Assembly: GCA_003105015.1 (NCBI GenBank) | Contig: PQAF01000043.1 | Span: 1-48,387, forward strand | Reading direction: 5' to 3' | DNA from: Rhodocyclales bacterium | GTDB lineage: Bacteria; Pseudomonadota; Gammaproteobacteria; Burkholderiales; Rhodocyclaceae | DNA: 48,387 nt | Part shown: positions 19,492-31,018 of the stretch, piece by piece | Layout: each line of letters opens with the position of its first letter | Position numbering within the stretch: position 1 is the stretch's first letter | The notes under the pieces: generated by a model | What the model was told of the DNA's origin: nothing | Database searches by the model: none | What the model saw: only the letters and a program-made list of their open reading frames with translations | Translations under genes and position numbers: made by a program

Positions 19492-20097
19492 ATGCCCGAC
19501 CCGGTTGCCTTTTTCGATTGCCAATTCCGGCGCCAGGTCGAATCGGAGGAGTTCATTCTCAATCCCTTCGAACAGGCCGCATTGCCGTACCTGAAGGGGC
19601 GGGTGCTTGATCTGGGGTGCGGCCTGGGCAATCTCGCGCTTGAGGCGGGTCGGCGCGGCTGCGATGTCATCGCCGTGGATGCCAGCCCCACCGCAGTTGC
19701 GCGCATCAACCGCGATGCCGCAGCCGGGAAGCTCAAGGTGCAAGCCGTAGCTTGCGATATTGCGAATTTCGAGATACAGGGGTGCTACGACAGCGTAGTT
19801 TCCATTGGGCTACTGATGTTTTTCCCTCGCGACAAGGCCCTGTCCCTGCTGGAGAGGGTCCAATCCTGCGTCAATCCGGAAGGCTGCGCGGTCGTGAATG
19901 TATTGACCGAAGGCACCACCTATCTCGATATGTTCAGTGAGGATCACTACACGCTGTTCGGACGGGACGAACTCGCGCTGCGGTTTTCCGGATGGGACGT
20001 ATGCCTTTCCCGCCATGATGAATTCGATGCCACGGGCGGCACGCGCAAGACCTTTTCCACCGTGATTGCGCGCAGGATAGCGGCCAGACCGCAATGA
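19492..20097 (+). CDS. Class I SAM-dependent methyltransferase (TehB-like)
   Basis: Predicted cytoplasmic methyltransferase of 201 residues. Motif [20 protein letters not shown] (about 35-53) binds SAM, an acidic VIAVDAS ends the second strand, and ACDIANFEI is the adenine-contact loop. Overall resemblance is to TehB/UbiG-like small methyltransferases; the substrate cannot be told. It sits seven bases after bamB and overlaps der by four bases (ATGA), so it must be cotranscribed and translationally coupled with der. This placement is not in the standard bamB-der order of many proteobacteria. Confidence 0.75.
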   Translation: MPDPVAFFDCQFRRQVESEEFILNPFEQAALPYLKGRVLDLGCGLGNLALEAGRRGCDVIAVDASPTAVARINRDAAAGKLKVQAVACDIANFEIQGCYDSVVSIGLLMFFPRDKALSLLERVQSCVNPEGCAVVNVLTEGTTYLDMFSEDHYTLFGRDELALRFSGWDVCLSRHDEFDATGGTRKTFSTVIARRIAARPQ

Positions 20098-21422
20098 AGC
20101 CCACCCTCGTCATCGTCGGCCGGCCCAACGTCGGCAAGTCCACCCTGTTCAATCGCCTGACCAAGTCGCGCGACGCCCTGGTGGCGGACATGCCCGGCCT
20201 GACCCGTGACCGCCACTACGGCCACGGCCGGGTCGGTACGCGGCCCTATCTGGTGGTGGATACCGGCGGTTTCGAGCCGAATGCGAAAGCGGGCATCCTT
20301 GCCGAGATGGCACAGCAGGCTGAGGCGGCGATTGCCGAGGCCGACATGCTGCTGTTCGTCGTCGATGGAAGGGCGGGTCTGACGCCCCAGGACAAAACCA
20401 TCGCCGAGCGGCTGCGCCGCACCGGCCGCCCCGTGCTGCTGGTGGTGAACAAGGCGGAAGGCATGGATCGCGCCATGGTCGGCGCCGAATTCCACGAACT
20501 GGCATGCGGCGAGCCCCTGGTGATTTCTGCCGCCCACGGCGAGGGTGTGAGAGAACTGATTGAGGAAGCCCTGGCACCTTTCCCTGAAGCGCAGGAGACG
20601 GCAGTGGAAAGTCAGTCTCCGCGGATCGCCGTGGTGGGGCGGCCCAACGTCGGCAAATCCACGCTCATCAACGCGCTCCTCGGCGAAGAGCGCGTCATCG
20701 CCTTCGACCAGCCCGGCACAACGCGTGATGCCATCGCCGTGCCTTTCCAGCGCAAGGGCAGGGATTACACCCTGATCGACACCGCCGGCCTGCGCCGCAA
20801 GGGCAAGGTTTTCGAAGCTATCGAGAAGTTCTCCGTCATCAAGACCCTGCAGTCGATCGAAGAGGCCAATGTCGTCATCCTGGTGCTCGACGCCAGCCAG
20901 GACATTTCCGACCAGGATGCGCACATTGCCGGTTTCTGCGTCGAGGCAGGCCGTGCCATGGTCATTGCGGTGAACAAGTGGGACAGCGCCGACGATTACC
21001 GGCGCGATCGGATCAAGATGGACATGACGCGCAAACTGGGCTTCCTGGGCTTCGCAAATGCACATTTCATCAGCGCGCTGAAGGGAGAGGGCATAAATCC
21101 GCTGATGGCCTCGGTCGATGCAGCCTATGCCGCATCGATGGTGAAAATGCCCACACCCAAACTTTCACGCCTCCTGCAGGCTGCCCTTGAGAAGCAGGCG
21201 CCGCCCCGGCATGGCATCTTCCGTCCCAAGCTGCGCTATGCCCACCAGGGCGGCAATAACCCGCCGGTCATCGTCATTCACGGCAATGCGCTGGAGCACG
21301 TCCCGGATTCCTATCGCCGCTACCTGGAACGCATATTCATCGAGGCCTTCAAGCTGAAAGGCACTCCGCTCAGGGTCGAGTTCCGCACGACACGAAATCC
21401 CTACGCGAATAAAGAGCACTAA
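20094..21422 (+). CDS. der: Ribosome-assembly GTPase Der (EngA)
   Basis: Essential double GTPase needed for maturation of the 50S subunit. Two complete G domains are visible: GRPNVGKS at residues 9-16 and again at 182-189, each followed by a DTxG motif (VDTGGF; IDTAGL) and an NKxD-type specificity motif (VNKAEG; VNKWDS). A KH-like domain fills the C-terminal part of the 442-residue product. Note that the first domain has NKAE rather than NKxD. The start overlaps the methyltransferase stop. Confidence 0.97.
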   Translation: MKPTLVIVGRPNVGKSTLFNRLTKSRDALVADMPGLTRDRHYGHGRVGTRPYLVVDTGGFEPNAKAGILAEMAQQAEAAIAEADMLLFVVDGRAGLTPQDKTIAERLRRTGRPVLLVVNKAEGMDRAMVGAEFHELACGEPLVISAAHGEGVRELIEEALAPFPEAQETAVESQSPRIAVVGRPNVGKSTLINALLGEERVIAFDQPGTTRDAIAVPFQRKGRDYTLIDTAGLRRKGKVFEAIEKFSVIKTLQSIEEANVVILVLDASQDISDQDAHIAGFCVEAGRAMVIAVNKWDSADDYRRDRIKMDMTRKLGFLGFANAHFISALKGEGINPLMASVDAAYAASMVKMPTPKLSRLLQAALEKQAPPRHGIFRPKLRYAHQGGNNPPVIVIHGNALEHVPDSYRRYLERIFIEAFKLKGTPLRVEFRTTRNPYANKEH

Positions 21423-21511
21423 TAGGCGCCTTATCCCCGGCCGGTGGCGGACTGCGGAAAAATCCGGTAAAGTGCCGTTTCAAAAAACAATTTTTTACGT
21501 GGGGCCACACC

Positions 21512-21748
21512 ATGAGCAATAAAGGGCAACTTTTACAAGACCCGTTCCTCAACACGCTGCGCCGGGAGCATATTCCGGTGTCCATTTACCTGGTGAACGG
21601 CATCAAGCTTCAGGGACAGGTCGAGTCCTTCGACCAATATGTCGTCCTGCTGAAGAACACCGTGACGCAGATGGTGTATAAGCACGCTATCTCCACTGTC
21701 GTCCCGGCGCGTCCGGTCAACATCCCGCACGAGCACGGCGAGAGTTGA
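21512..21748 (+). CDS. hfq: RNA chaperone Hfq
   Basis: Sm-like hexameric RNA chaperone that pairs small RNAs with mRNAs. The 78-residue product has the Sm1 region ([22 protein letters not shown]) and Sm2 [14 protein letters not shown], with only a short C-terminal tail, as is usual in betaproteobacteria. It lies 89 bases after der and just before hflX, the common order. A TAAAGT at 21468-21473 could be a -10 box of a local promoter, but the matching -35 is poor. Confidence 0.97.
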   Translation: MSNKGQLLQDPFLNTLRREHIPVSIYLVNGIKLQGQVESFDQYVVLLKNTVTQMVYKHAISTVVPARPVNIPHEHGES

Positions 21749-21800
21749 TGGCAGGCTGTTCCGGTCGGGCCTGCGCCCGCCGACCGTAGTCTCACATTCC

Positions 21801-22925
21801 ATGTTCGAGCGCCCAGGCGGCGGCGAAAAGGCTGTTCTCGTTCAGCTGGATTTCGGCCATGGGGATATCCCGGAACGGTTGGAAGAGCTGAAGCTGCTCG
21901 CCGCCTCTGCGGGCGCCGCTACCGTTGCCATCGTGCAGGGGCGACGGGAACGCCCTGACCCCGCGCTTTTCGCCGGCAAGGGCAAAGTGGCCGAGGTTGC
22001 CGATGCCATCCATGACGGCGACGCCGACATTGCCATTTTCAATCACGAGCTGTCCGCTGCCCAGCAGCGCAACCTTGAAAAGGAACTGGGCTGCCGCGTC
22101 GTCGACCGCGCCAGCCTGATTCTCGACATCTTCGCGCAGCGCGCCAGAAGCCACGAAGGCAAGCTGCAGGTGGAACTGGCGCAACTGCAGCACATGGCTA
22201 CACGACTGGTGCGCGGCTGGACCCACCTGGAGCGTCAGAAGGGCGGTATCGGCTTGCGAGGTCCGGGCGAGACCCAGTTGGAAACGGACCGGCGCCTGCT
22301 CGGCAAGCGGGTCAAGGTGCTGAAGGATCGCCTGAAACAACTCGAGCGCCAGCGTGCCGTGCGCCGCCGCGCCAGATCGCGACGGGAGATGTTGGCGGTC
22401 TCGCTGGTCGGTTACACCAATGCCGGGAAGTCCACTCTTTTCAATGCCCTTACCAAGGCCGGGGCCTATGCCGCCGACCAGTTGTTCGCGACTTTGGATA
22501 CCACCTCGCGGCGGCTTTACCTGGAAGGTTCCGGTCAGGTTATCCTCTCCGACACGGTGGGATTCATCCGCGATTTGCCGCATTCCCTCGTGGCGGCATT
22601 TCATGCCACCTTGGAAGAAACCGCATCTGCCGACCTGCTCCTGCATGTGGTCGATTCGGCCAGTGCCGATCGTGATGCGCAAATAGAGGCGGTCAATGGC
22701 GTGCTGGAGGAAATCGGCGCTGCGCAAGTGCCGCAAATCCTGGTGTGGAACAAGATCGATGCAACGGGTGTCGAACCGGCGGTCGAGCGCGATGCCTATG
22801 GTAAAATCATTCGCGTCCGTGTCAGTGCAAAAACCGGCGCCGGGCTGGACTTGCTGAGGCAGGCGCTGGCCGAAACCGCGCGGGAGCACGCCGAACCCGT
22901 TTCATCAGTCGTCAACGCCGCTTAA
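21801..22925 (+). CDS. hflX: Ribosome-rescue GTPase HflX
   Basis: GTPase that splits stalled or hibernating ribosomes after stress. The N-terminal HflX domain (about 1-190) includes the GPGETQLETDRR loop and a coiled stretch before the G domain. The G domain has G1 GYTNAGKST at about 204-212, DTVGF and NKID. At 374 residues it is normal or slightly short for the family, with a brief C-terminal end. It follows hfq and precedes hflK-hflC, as in many proteobacteria. Confidence 0.95.
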   Translation: MFERPGGGEKAVLVQLDFGHGDIPERLEELKLLAASAGAATVAIVQGRRERPDPALFAGKGKVAEVADAIHDGDADIAIFNHELSAAQQRNLEKELGCRVVDRASLILDIFAQRARSHEGKLQVELAQLQHMATRLVRGWTHLERQKGGIGLRGPGETQLETDRRLLGKRVKVLKDRLKQLERQRAVRRRARSRREMLAVSLVGYTNAGKSTLFNALTKAGAYAADQLFATLDTTSRRLYLEGSGQVILSDTVGFIRDLPHSLVAAFHATLEETASADLLLHVVDSASADRDAQIEAVNGVLEEIGAAQVPQILVWNKIDATGVEPAVERDAYGKIIRVRVSAKTGAGLDLLRQALAETAREHAEPVSSVVNAA

Positions 22926-22976
22926 ACCAACTTTTGCAACCATCTTCTTAGCGCCTCGATGATTACTGGCATTCTG

Positions 22977-24209
22977 ATGTCGCTCAACGATCCCCAGTGG
23001 GGCAACAAGGGATCGAACCAGGGCCCGCCCGATCTTGAAGACCTGTGGCGCGATTTCAACCGCCGCTTGTCCGCCTTGTTTGGTAAGAGAAGCGGCGGGG
23101 GCGGAGATGGTGGCAATGGCAGTCCGCGCCCGCCGATCAATGCCAAGGTTTTCGGCGGTGGCATCGGTGCGCTTGTCGTGCTGGTGTTGCTGGTGTGGCT
23201 GGCGAGCGGCTTCTACATTGTCGACGCCAGCCAGCGTGGCGTCGTCCTCACTTTCGGCAAGTATTCACAGACTACCGAGCCGGGTTTGCGTTGGCGGCTG
23301 CCGTATCCGATTCAGACCCATGAAATTGTCAAGCTGACCGATGTCCGTGTCGTCGAGGTCGGCTACCGCGGGTCCGACAAGAACAAGGTGCTGAAGGAAG
23401 CGCTGATGCTGACCGATGATGAGAACATCATCAACATCCAGTTTGCCGTGCAGTGGTTCCTGAAGGACCCGCAGGAATATCTCTTCAACAACCGCAATCC
23501 GGAAGACACGGTGCTGCACGCGGCAGAGACGGCCATGCGCGAGGTGGTCGGCAAGAGCAAGATGGATTTCACCCTCTACGAAGGCCGCGAGCAGGTGGCT
23601 GCGCAGGCTTCGAAAATCATGCAGGAGATTCTCGACCGCTACCAGACCGGCATCGTCGTTTCCAAACTGTCGCTGCAGAACGTCCAGCCGCCGGAACAGG
23701 TTCAGGCGGCCTTCGACGATGCCGTCAAGGCCGGACAGGACCGCGACCGGCAGGTCAATGAGGGACAGGCTTATGCGAACGATGTCATTCCGAGGGCGCG
23801 CGGAGCCGCTTCCCGCCTTCTGGAGGAAGCCAACGGCTACAAGAGCCGCGTCGTTGCCAACGCCGAGGGCGAGGCGAGCCGCTTCAAGCAGGTGCTGGTC
23901 GAATATAACAAGGCACCTGAAGTGATGCGGCAGCGCATGTATCTGGACACGGTACAGCAGGTTCTCTCAAGCACCAGCAAAATCATGATCGACACAAAAG
24001 GCGCGGGCAATCTGCTCTATCTGCCGCTCGACAAGTTGATGCAGGCGGCGGGTGCGCCGGCTGCCGCAGCTTCGTCCCAGGAGGCGACACTCCCCCTGCC
24101 CAGGGCGCTGCCTAACCTGGGGGCCGATGTGCCGCCGCAGCTTGAACGCTCAGACGCGGCGGCGCGCTCGCGCGATTCGTTGCGCTCGCGTGAGAGGGGG
24201 GAGCGCTGA
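22977..24209 (+). CDS. hflK: FtsH protease modulator HflK
   Basis: SPFH-family membrane protein that forms, with HflC, a large periplasmic cage around the FtsH protease and controls its access to membrane substrates. The 410-residue product has a Gly/Pro-rich cytoplasmic N-terminus, a transmembrane helix at about 58-80, and the SPFH core (VDASQRGVVLTFGKYSQ onward) with long helices. The C-terminal tail is low in complexity. I chose ATG 22977 (MSLNDPQWGNKG, the family start) rather than the in-frame ATG at 22959. One base is shared with hflC. Confidence 0.93.
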   Translation: MSLNDPQWGNKGSNQGPPDLEDLWRDFNRRLSALFGKRSGGGGDGGNGSPRPPINAKVFGGGIGALVVLVLLVWLASGFYIVDASQRGVVLTFGKYSQTTEPGLRWRLPYPIQTHEIVKLTDVRVVEVGYRGSDKNKVLKEALMLTDDENIINIQFAVQWFLKDPQEYLFNNRNPEDTVLHAAETAMREVVGKSKMDFTLYEGREQVAAQASKIMQEILDRYQTGIVVSKLSLQNVQPPEQVQAAFDDAVKAGQDRDRQVNEGQAYANDVIPRARGAASRLLEEANGYKSRVVANAEGEASRFKQVLVEYNKAPEVMRQRMYLDTVQQVLSSTSKIMIDTKGAGNLLYLPLDKLMQAAGAPAAAASSQEATLPLPRALPNLGADVPPQLERSDAAARSRDSLRSRERGER

Positions 24210-25087
24210 TGAGCCGCAACCTTCCTTTCATCGCCGCCTTCGTCCTGGCCTTGCTGGTTGCGGCTGCCATGTCGATGTTTACGGTCGATCAGCGCCGCTT
24301 CGCGATCGTCTTTCAACTCGGCGAAATCAAGGACGTCATTACCGAGCCGGGCCTGAATTTCAAGTGGCCGCTGATCCAGAATGTTCGCTATTTCGACAAG
24401 CGCATCCTCACCTACGACGCGCCGGAGCCGGAGCGCTTTATCACCTCGGAGAAGAAACCGGTCCTGGTCGACGCCTTCGTCAAGTGGCGCATCATCGACG
24501 TCAAGCAGTACTACATTTCCGTGCAGGGCGACGAAGCGCGCGCCCATGTCCGCCTGTCGCAGACGGTGAATGCCGGCCTGCGCGACGAATTCTCCAAGCG
24601 GAGCGTGCATGACGTCGTTTCCGGCGAGCGCGAGAAGATCATGGATGAGGTGCGCACCAAGGCCGATGCCGATGCGCGTGCCATCGGCGTGCAGATCGTT
24701 GACGTGCGCCTGAAGCGGGTCGATCTTGTGCAGGAGGTCTCCGAGTCGGTCTATCGTCGCATGGAAACCGAGCGCAAACGCGTGGCCAACGAGTTGCGCT
24801 CCAAGGGCGCCGCCGAGGCGGAGAAGATCAAGGCCGATGCGGACAAGCAGCGCGAAATCATCATTGCCGAGGCTTACCGCGACGCCCAGAGATTGAAGGG
24901 CGAGGGCGATGCCAAGGCGGCGGCGATCTATGCTGGCGCATTCGGACAGAACCCGGAGTTCTATGCCTTCTACCGCAGCCTCGAGGCCTATCGCTCAAGC
25001 TTCCGCAGCAAGAGCGACGTCATGGTGATCGAGCCGAACTCCGAGTTCTTCAAATACCTGAAGAGCACCGGCAAGGGCGGCAAGTGA
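24209..25087 (+). CDS. hflC: FtsH protease modulator HflC
   Basis: Partner of HflK in the FtsH-HflKC complex. The 292-residue product has an N-terminal membrane anchor (about 5-22) and the SPFH domain (FTVDQRRFAIVFQLGEIKDV). A charged helical region follows (EKIKADADKQREIIIAEAYRD), then the conserved C-terminal FYAFYRSLEAYR block. The start overlaps the hflK stop by one base. The small DUF2065 gene follows four bases later. Confidence 0.95.
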   Translation: MSRNLPFIAAFVLALLVAAAMSMFTVDQRRFAIVFQLGEIKDVITEPGLNFKWPLIQNVRYFDKRILTYDAPEPERFITSEKKPVLVDAFVKWRIIDVKQYYISVQGDEARAHVRLSQTVNAGLRDEFSKRSVHDVVSGEREKIMDEVRTKADADARAIGVQIVDVRLKRVDLVQEVSESVYRRMETERKRVANELRSKGAAEAEKIKADADKQREIIIAEAYRDAQRLKGEGDAKAAAIYAGAFGQNPEFYAFYRSLEAYRSSFRSKSDVMVIEPNSEFFKYLKSTGKGGK

Positions 25088-25091
25088 AGTC

Positions 25092-25277
25092 GTGGTAACC
25101 ACCCTGCTGATGGCGTTCGCGCTCATGCTGGTGCTCGAGGGATTGTTGCCCTTCATCGCGCCAAAGGCTTGGCGGGATACGTTTCGTCGCATAACGGAAC
25201 TGGCTGACGGGCAGATACGCTTCATAGGTCTGTCCTCGATCATTGTCGGCCTGATTCTCCTTTTCATTCTGAAATGA
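25092..25277 (+). CDS. DUF2065 small membrane protein
   Basis: A 61-residue protein with two hydrophobic helices (about 3-22 and 44-60) around a polar centre ([17 protein letters not shown]), matching the DUF2065 (YjeT-like) family normally found after hflC. It starts with GTG four bases after hflC and ends in an ATGA overlap with hisZ. Function unknown; context suggests an accessory to the HflKC-FtsH assembly, which is inference. Confidence 0.85.
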   Translation: MVTTLLMAFALMLVLEGLLPFIAPKAWRDTFRRITELADGQIRFIGLSSIIVGLILLFILK

Positions 25278-26437
25278 CCATGCGCCGCTGGCTGCTGCCC
25301 GAGTCCATCGAAGACGTCCTGCCGTCCGAAGCGCGCAGGCTCGAGCGGTTGCGCCGCGCACTGCTTGATGAGTTCGGTCTGCATGGCTACGAACTGGTCA
25401 TGCCACCGCTGCTGGAGTATGTCGAATCCCTGCTCACCGGCAGCGGACACGATATGGACCTGCGTACCTTCAAGCTGGTCGACCAGCTGTCCGGTCGCAC
25501 TATGGGTATCCGCGCCGACATCACGCCACAGGTCGCACGCATCGACGCGCATCTGCTCAACCGCAAGGGGGTGGCACGCCTGTGCTACTGCGGCAGCGTG
25601 CTTCACACCCTGCCATCGGGGCTGACCGCCACGCGCGAGCCGCTGCAGATCGGCGCCGAACTCTATGGGCACGCAGGCATCGAGGCCGATGTCGAGGTGA
25701 TCCGGCTGTTGGCACAGTCCTTGGAGATCGCCGGGGTGAAGGCTTCACGCATCGATCTCGGCCACGTCGGCGTGTTTCGTGCCCTTTCATTGCGCGGCGG
25801 GCTGGAGGCCGAGCTGGAGCAGGAGTTGTTTGCCGTGCTGCAGGCCAAGGACGTGCCCGGCCTGCGCGAGCTGGTCAGGGATGTCGAAGAACCGGTGCGC
25901 TCGGCCCTGTTGGCCCTGCCCGAATGCTATGGTGGTCAGGAGGCCCTGGCCCTTGTTCTCAAGCTGGTTCCGGGAGATGCCGAGATCGGTCAGGCAGTGA
26001 ATGAGCTTCGCAGACTGTCGGCCGAGTTGGCCGATCTTCCGGTGAGCTTCGATCTGGCCGACCTGCGTGGCTATCACTATCACAGCGGGGTGGTGTTTGC
26101 CGCCTACTGCGCGGGACATCCTGGCGCGATTGCACTGGGCGGGCGCTACGACAAGGTGGGCAAGGCCTTCGGACGCGGCCGTCCGGCGACCGGCTTCAGC
26201 ATGGATTTGCGCGAAGTGTCGCAGCTCGAGGCTGCATCGGCTTCGCCTCGGGCCATCCTGGCGCCGGCGGGTGGCACTGGGCTGCGCGAAGAGGTGAAAA
26301 AACTGCGTGCCAAGGGACAGATCGTCATAGAGGCGCTGCCCGGACATGAAGGCACCTGGAGCGAGGCCGGCTGTGACCGGCAACTGGTGTTGCGCTCAGG
26401 TATATGGACTGTCGAGAAAATTCAGGGAGAAGTATAG
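25274..26437 (+). CDS. hisZ: ATP phosphoribosyltransferase regulatory subunit HisZ
   Basis: Catalytically inactive paralogue of histidyl-tRNA synthetase that combines with short-form HisG to make the first enzyme of histidine synthesis active and feedback-regulated. The 387-residue product shows the class II synthetase fold ([30 protein letters not shown], then [24 protein letters not shown]). It lacks the anticodon-binding domain. Presence of HisZ predicts a short HisG elsewhere in the genome. It overlaps DUF2065 by four bases and precedes purA by three. Confidence 0.93.
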   Translation: MTMRRWLLPESIEDVLPSEARRLERLRRALLDEFGLHGYELVMPPLLEYVESLLTGSGHDMDLRTFKLVDQLSGRTMGIRADITPQVARIDAHLLNRKGVARLCYCGSVLHTLPSGLTATREPLQIGAELYGHAGIEADVEVIRLLAQSLEIAGVKASRIDLGHVGVFRALSLRGGLEAELEQELFAVLQAKDVPGLRELVRDVEEPVRSALLALPECYGGQEALALVLKLVPGDAEIGQAVNELRRLSAELADLPVSFDLADLRGYHYHSGVVFAAYCAGHPGAIALGGRYDKVGKAFGRGRPATGFSMDLREVSQLEAASASPRAILAPAGGTGLREEVKKLRAKGQIVIEALPGHEGTWSEAGCDRQLVLRSGIWTVEKIQGEV

Positions 26438-27751
<1,314 letters not shown>

Positions 27752-27758
27752 CGGGCGT

Positions 27759-27787
27759 AAAAAAAGCCGGTCGCTGACCGGCTTTTT
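27759..27787 (+). terminator. Intrinsic terminator after purA
   Basis: A perfect stem pairs 27761-27772 with 27776-27787 (core GCCGGTC/GACCGGC, loop GCT), flanked by an A run on the left and a T run on the right. The symmetry lets it also stop the tRNA-Leu transcript coming from the opposite strand. Confidence 0.9.
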
Positions 27788-27797
27788 CCTTTGTATC

Positions 27798-27884
27798 TGG
27801 TGCCCAGAAGAGGACTCGAACCTCCACAGTGTTGCCACCGCTAGGACCTGAACCTAGTGCGTCTACCAATTCCGCCATCTGGGC
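27798..27884 (-). tRNA. tRNA-Leu (anticodon CAG)
   Basis: Read on the minus strand, the 87-base gene starts GCCCAGATGGCGGAATTGG and ends with an encoded CCA. The 7-bp acceptor stem GCCCAGA pairs with TCTGGGC, the discriminator is A, and the long variable arm fits leucine. The anticodon loop TTCAGGT (plus strand 27846-27852) gives CAG at 27848-27850. It lies between purA and rnr, opposite in direction to both. Confidence 0.96.
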
Positions 27885-27896
27885 AAAGAGGGCGCA

Positions 27897-27924
27897 ATTT
27901 TAAAGGAAAGATCGATTTTGTCAA
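27897..27924 (-). promoter_or_regulatory. Strong sigma-70 promoter of tRNA-Leu
   Basis: On the minus strand a perfect TTGACA (27924-27919), a 16-base spacer and TAAAAT (27902-27897) stand 12 bases before the mature tRNA 5' end, followed by a G+C-rich discriminator as in stringently controlled RNA promoters. The -35 box overlaps the TTG start codon of rnr on the other strand. Confidence 0.8.
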
Positions 27925-30146
27925 ACAAGCCGAGCAAGGCGCGCAAGCGCGATCCGCACTACGAGCGCGAGGCCGGGAAATACGAGAATCCGCTGCCCAG
28001 CCGGGAGTATGTGCTGACCACGTTGATCGAACGCGGGGTGCCGCTGGCCTTCGAGTCGCTCGCAGAACTGCTCGATATCCGCGAGCATGAAGTCGATGCC
28101 TTCCAGCGCCGACTGGGCGCCATGCAGCGCGACGGCCAGATCATGCAGAACCGCCGCGGCGACTACCTCATCCCTGACAAGGCCGACCTCATCCGCGGAC
28201 GCGTCGAGGGCCACCCCGACGGTTACGGCTTCCTGGTACGCGACGATGATGGACCGGATCTCTTCCTCGGCCCCAAGGAAATGGACAAGGCACTGCATGG
28301 TGACCGTGTCATGGCACGCGTCGTCGGCATGGACCGCCGCGGCCGGCCCGAAGGCAAGATCGTCGAGGTTCTGGAGCGCGCAAACCACCGTGTGGTCGGT
28401 CGCGTACTCAACGAGCATGGCGTGCTGTTCGTGGTGGCTGAGAACCGGCGCATCAGCCAGGACATCCTGCTTGCTCCCGGCGCCAAGCCCAAGGCGGTGG
28501 CGGGACAGGTGGTGGTGGTCGAGATCATCGAGCAGCCTTCGAAGCATTCCCAGCCGATCGGCAAGGTGGTCGAGGTGCTCGGCAACTATGCCGATCCCGG
28601 CATGGAGATCGAGATTGCCCTGCGGAAGCACGAGTTGCCCTTCGAGTTCTCGCGGGAGGGGCTGGCCGAGGCTAAGAAGCTGCCGGATGCGGTGCGCAAG
28701 GGCGACTGGAAGTGGGAAGGCGGCATCCGCGAGGATATCCGCAGTCTGCCGCTGGTGACCATCGACGGCGAGACGGCGAAGGACTTCGACGATGCCGTCT
28801 TTTGCGAGCGGCAGGGCAAGGACGGCAAGGGCGGCTTCCGCCTGGTGGTCGCCATTGCCGACGTCAGCCACTACGTCCAGGCGGAGCGGGATCTCGACCG
28901 TGACGCTTATGAGCGCGGCAACTCGGTGTACTTTCCGCGCCGCGTGATTCCGATGCTGCCGGAGAAAATTTCCAACGGCCTGTGCTCGCTCAACCCGCAG
29001 GTCGAGCGGCTGTGCATGGTCTGCGACATGGCCATCGCCGCCAACGGTGTCATCAAGCGCTACCGTTTCTATCCAGCGGTGATGTATTCCCATGCCCGGC
29101 TCACCTACAACGAGGTGGCAGAAGCGTTGTATGAGGAAAAGTCAGCTGCTGCGGAACGGCGCGCGGAGCTGCTGCCGCACCTGAGGAACCTGGATGCGCT
29201 CTACCGCGTGCTGGTGAAGGCGCGCTGGACGCGCGGCGCCATCGACTTCGAGACGGTCGAGACGCAGATGGTCTTTGACGACCAGGGCAAGATCGAGCGC
29301 ATCATTCCGGTCAGCCGCAACGATGCCCACCGCATCATCGAGGAATGCATGCTTGCCGCCAACGTTTGCGCCTCGGATTTCCTCCACGAGAACGAACACG
29401 ACGCGCTCTATCGCGTCCATGAAGGGCCGACACCGGAGAAATTGGAAAAGCTGCGAGAATTCCTCAAGGAATTCGGCCTGCAACTGTCAGGCGGCGACGA
29501 ACCGCATGCCAAGGACTACGCCAAGCTGCTGGAGAAAGTGAAAGGCCGGCCGGACATGCAGCTCCTGCAGACGGTGATGCTGCGCTCCCTCAAGCAGGCG
29601 GTGTACAGCCCGGAAAACGTCGGCCACTTCGGCCTCGCCTACGAGTCCTACACGCATTTCACCTCGCCCATCCGGCGCTACCCTGATCTGGTCATCCACC
29701 GCGCCATCAAGGCGGTGCTGCAGGGGGAGAAGTACCGTCCGGGCAACTGGGAGGAAATCGGCATCCACTGCTCGCAAACGGAGCGGCGTGCCGACGACGC
29801 GACGCGCGACGTCGAGTCCTGGCTGAAGTGCTACTACATGAAGGAGCGCATCGGCGAGGAATTCGCCGGCAGCGTCTCGGCCGTCACCTCCTTCGGCATC
29901 TTCGTCGCCCTGGACGACGTCTTTGTCGAGGGCCTGGTGCATATCTCCGACCTCGGCAGCGATTATTTCCACTACGACGATGCCAAGCATCAGCTGGTCG
30001 GCGAACGCAGCGGCAAGCGTTTCCGCCTGGCCGACCGCGTGCGCGTCCAGCTGGTTCGGGTGGACATGGAGAGCAGCAAGATCGATTTCCGCCTCGCCGA
30101 GGAGGCGGGGGAAACAGCGGGCGGGAAGGGCCGGCGGCGTGGCTGA
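27918..30146 (+). CDS. rnr: Ribonuclease R
   Basis: 3'-5' exoribonuclease that degrades structured RNA and takes part in rRNA quality control. The 742-residue protein has an N-terminal winged-helix region ([10 protein letters not shown]), cold-shock domains, the RNB catalytic domain with the acidic cluster KDFDD around 288-292, and a C-terminal S1 domain (about 645-725, [24 protein letters not shown]) followed by a short basic tail. The apparent start is TTG, with AAAGGAAAG (27902-27910) upstream; no ATG is near. Its ribosome-binding site and start overlap the tRNA-Leu promoter. It overlaps rlmB by eight bases. Confidence 0.93.
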   Translation: MSNKPSKARKRDPHYEREAGKYENPLPSREYVLTTLIERGVPLAFESLAELLDIREHEVDAFQRRLGAMQRDGQIMQNRRGDYLIPDKADLIRGRVEGHPDGYGFLVRDDDGPDLFLGPKEMDKALHGDRVMARVVGMDRRGRPEGKIVEVLERANHRVVGRVLNEHGVLFVVAENRRISQDILLAPGAKPKAVAGQVVVVEIIEQPSKHSQPIGKVVEVLGNYADPGMEIEIALRKHELPFEFSREGLAEAKKLPDAVRKGDWKWEGGIREDIRSLPLVTIDGETAKDFDDAVFCERQGKDGKGGFRLVVAIADVSHYVQAERDLDRDAYERGNSVYFPRRVIPMLPEKISNGLCSLNPQVERLCMVCDMAIAANGVIKRYRFYPAVMYSHARLTYNEVAEALYEEKSAAAERRAELLPHLRNLDALYRVLVKARWTRGAIDFETVETQMVFDDQGKIERIIPVSRNDAHRIIEECMLAANVCASDFLHENEHDALYRVHEGPTPEKLEKLREFLKEFGLQLSGGDEPHAKDYAKLLEKVKGRPDMQLLQTVMLRSLKQAVYSPENVGHFGLAYESYTHFTSPIRRYPDLVIHRAIKAVLQGEKYRPGNWEEIGIHCSQTERRADDATRDVESWLKCYYMKERIGEEFAGSVSAVTSFGIFVALDDVFVEGLVHISDLGSDYFHYDDAKHQLVGERSGKRFRLADRVRVQLVRVDMESSKIDFRLAEEAGETAGGKGRRRG

Positions 30147-30885
30147 CACGCGCTTCATCTACGGCTTTCATGCCGTGAATGCCCGCCTGCGGCAGAGTGC
30201 CGGCAGCGTCGAGGAAATCTACCTGGCCGCCGGCCGCCAGGACGGTCGCACGCGCGACCTCGTCAAATTGGCCGAGGCGCAGGGCGTGCGCGTGATTGCC
30301 ACCGACCCTGCGCGGCTCGACGGCATGGTCGGCGGCCCTGGCGCCCGCCACCAGGGCGTGGTGGCGCGGGTCTCCGCCGCGCAGCGCCACGTTACGCTCG
30401 ACGATGTCCTCGATACCCTGGCCGAGCCGGCCCTGCTGCTGGTGCTCGATGGCGTGCAAGACCCGCACAATCTCGGTGCCTGCCTGAGGGTGGCCGATGC
30501 AGCCGGGGCACATGCCGTCGTGGCGCCGAAGGACCGGGCGGTCGGGCTCAACGCCACCGCCGTCAAGGTGGCCTGCGGCGCCGCCGACACCGTGCCCTAT
30601 GTCACCGTCACCAACCTGGCGCGCGCCTTGCGCGAGATGCAGGAGCGGGGCGTCTGGGCCGTCGGCGCCGACGCCGAGGCCGACAAGGATATCTACGGTG
30701 TCGACCTCAAGGCGCCGCTGGCCCTGGTGCTGGGCGCCGAAGGCAGCGGACTGCGCCGGCTGACCCGGGAAACCTGCGACGCGCTGGTGCGCATCCCCAT
30801 GCACGGCAGCGTCGAGAGCCTCAACGTCTCGGTGGCCAGCGGCATCTGCCTGTTCGAGGCGCGGCGCCAAAGAAGCCTGGCGTAA
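30139..30885 (+). CDS. rlmB: 23S rRNA (guanosine2251-2'-O)-methyltransferase RlmB
   Basis: SpoU/TrmH-class knotted methyltransferase of 248 residues that methylates the ribose of G2251 in 23S rRNA. An N-terminal L30e-like domain ([14 protein letters not shown]) is followed by the SPOUT domain with [40 protein letters not shown] and the final [14 protein letters not shown]. The GTG start (VADTRFIYG) overlaps the rnr stop; the frame is open far upstream inside rnr. The gene pair rnr-rlmB is standard. Confidence 0.94.
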   Translation: MADTRFIYGFHAVNARLRQSAGSVEEIYLAAGRQDGRTRDLVKLAEAQGVRVIATDPARLDGMVGGPGARHQGVVARVSAAQRHVTLDDVLDTLAEPALLLVLDGVQDPHNLGACLRVADAAGAHAVVAPKDRAVGLNATAVKVACGAADTVPYVTVTNLARALREMQERGVWAVGADAEADKDIYGVDLKAPLALVLGAEGSGLRRLTRETCDALVRIPMHGSVESLNVSVASGICLFEARRQRSLA

Positions 30886-30924
30886 GGCACGGGGCGCCGC
30901 ATATCGCCCGTTCGCCACAAGCGC

Positions 30925-30953
30925 TTGATTTTCCGTGCTTGTGCGGTTAAAAT
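30925..30953 (+). promoter_or_regulatory. Promoter of the rpsF-priB-rpsR-rplI operon
   Basis: TTGATT (30925-30930), a 17-base spacer and TAAAAT (30948-30953) form a near-consensus sigma-70 promoter 66 bases before rpsF. Confidence 0.75.
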
Positions 30954-30974
30954 TGCCGGCTCTCAAAACCTTGC

Positions 30975-30997
30975 CCCACCGCTCGCATGGCGGGGGG
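30975..30997 (+). promoter_or_regulatory. Leader hairpin of rpsF, possible S6:S18 binding site
   Basis: The leader can fold into a hairpin with CCGC (30979-30982) paired to GCGG (30990-30993), an A/G internal mismatch and an outer CCC/GGG segment, ending 11 bases before AAGGAG. Many bacteria regulate this operon by S6:S18 binding to an rpsF leader that contains a CCG element; the fit here is by position and rough shape only. Confidence 0.35.
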
Positions 30998-31018
30998 TAT
31001 AACCCATAAGGAGATTGC

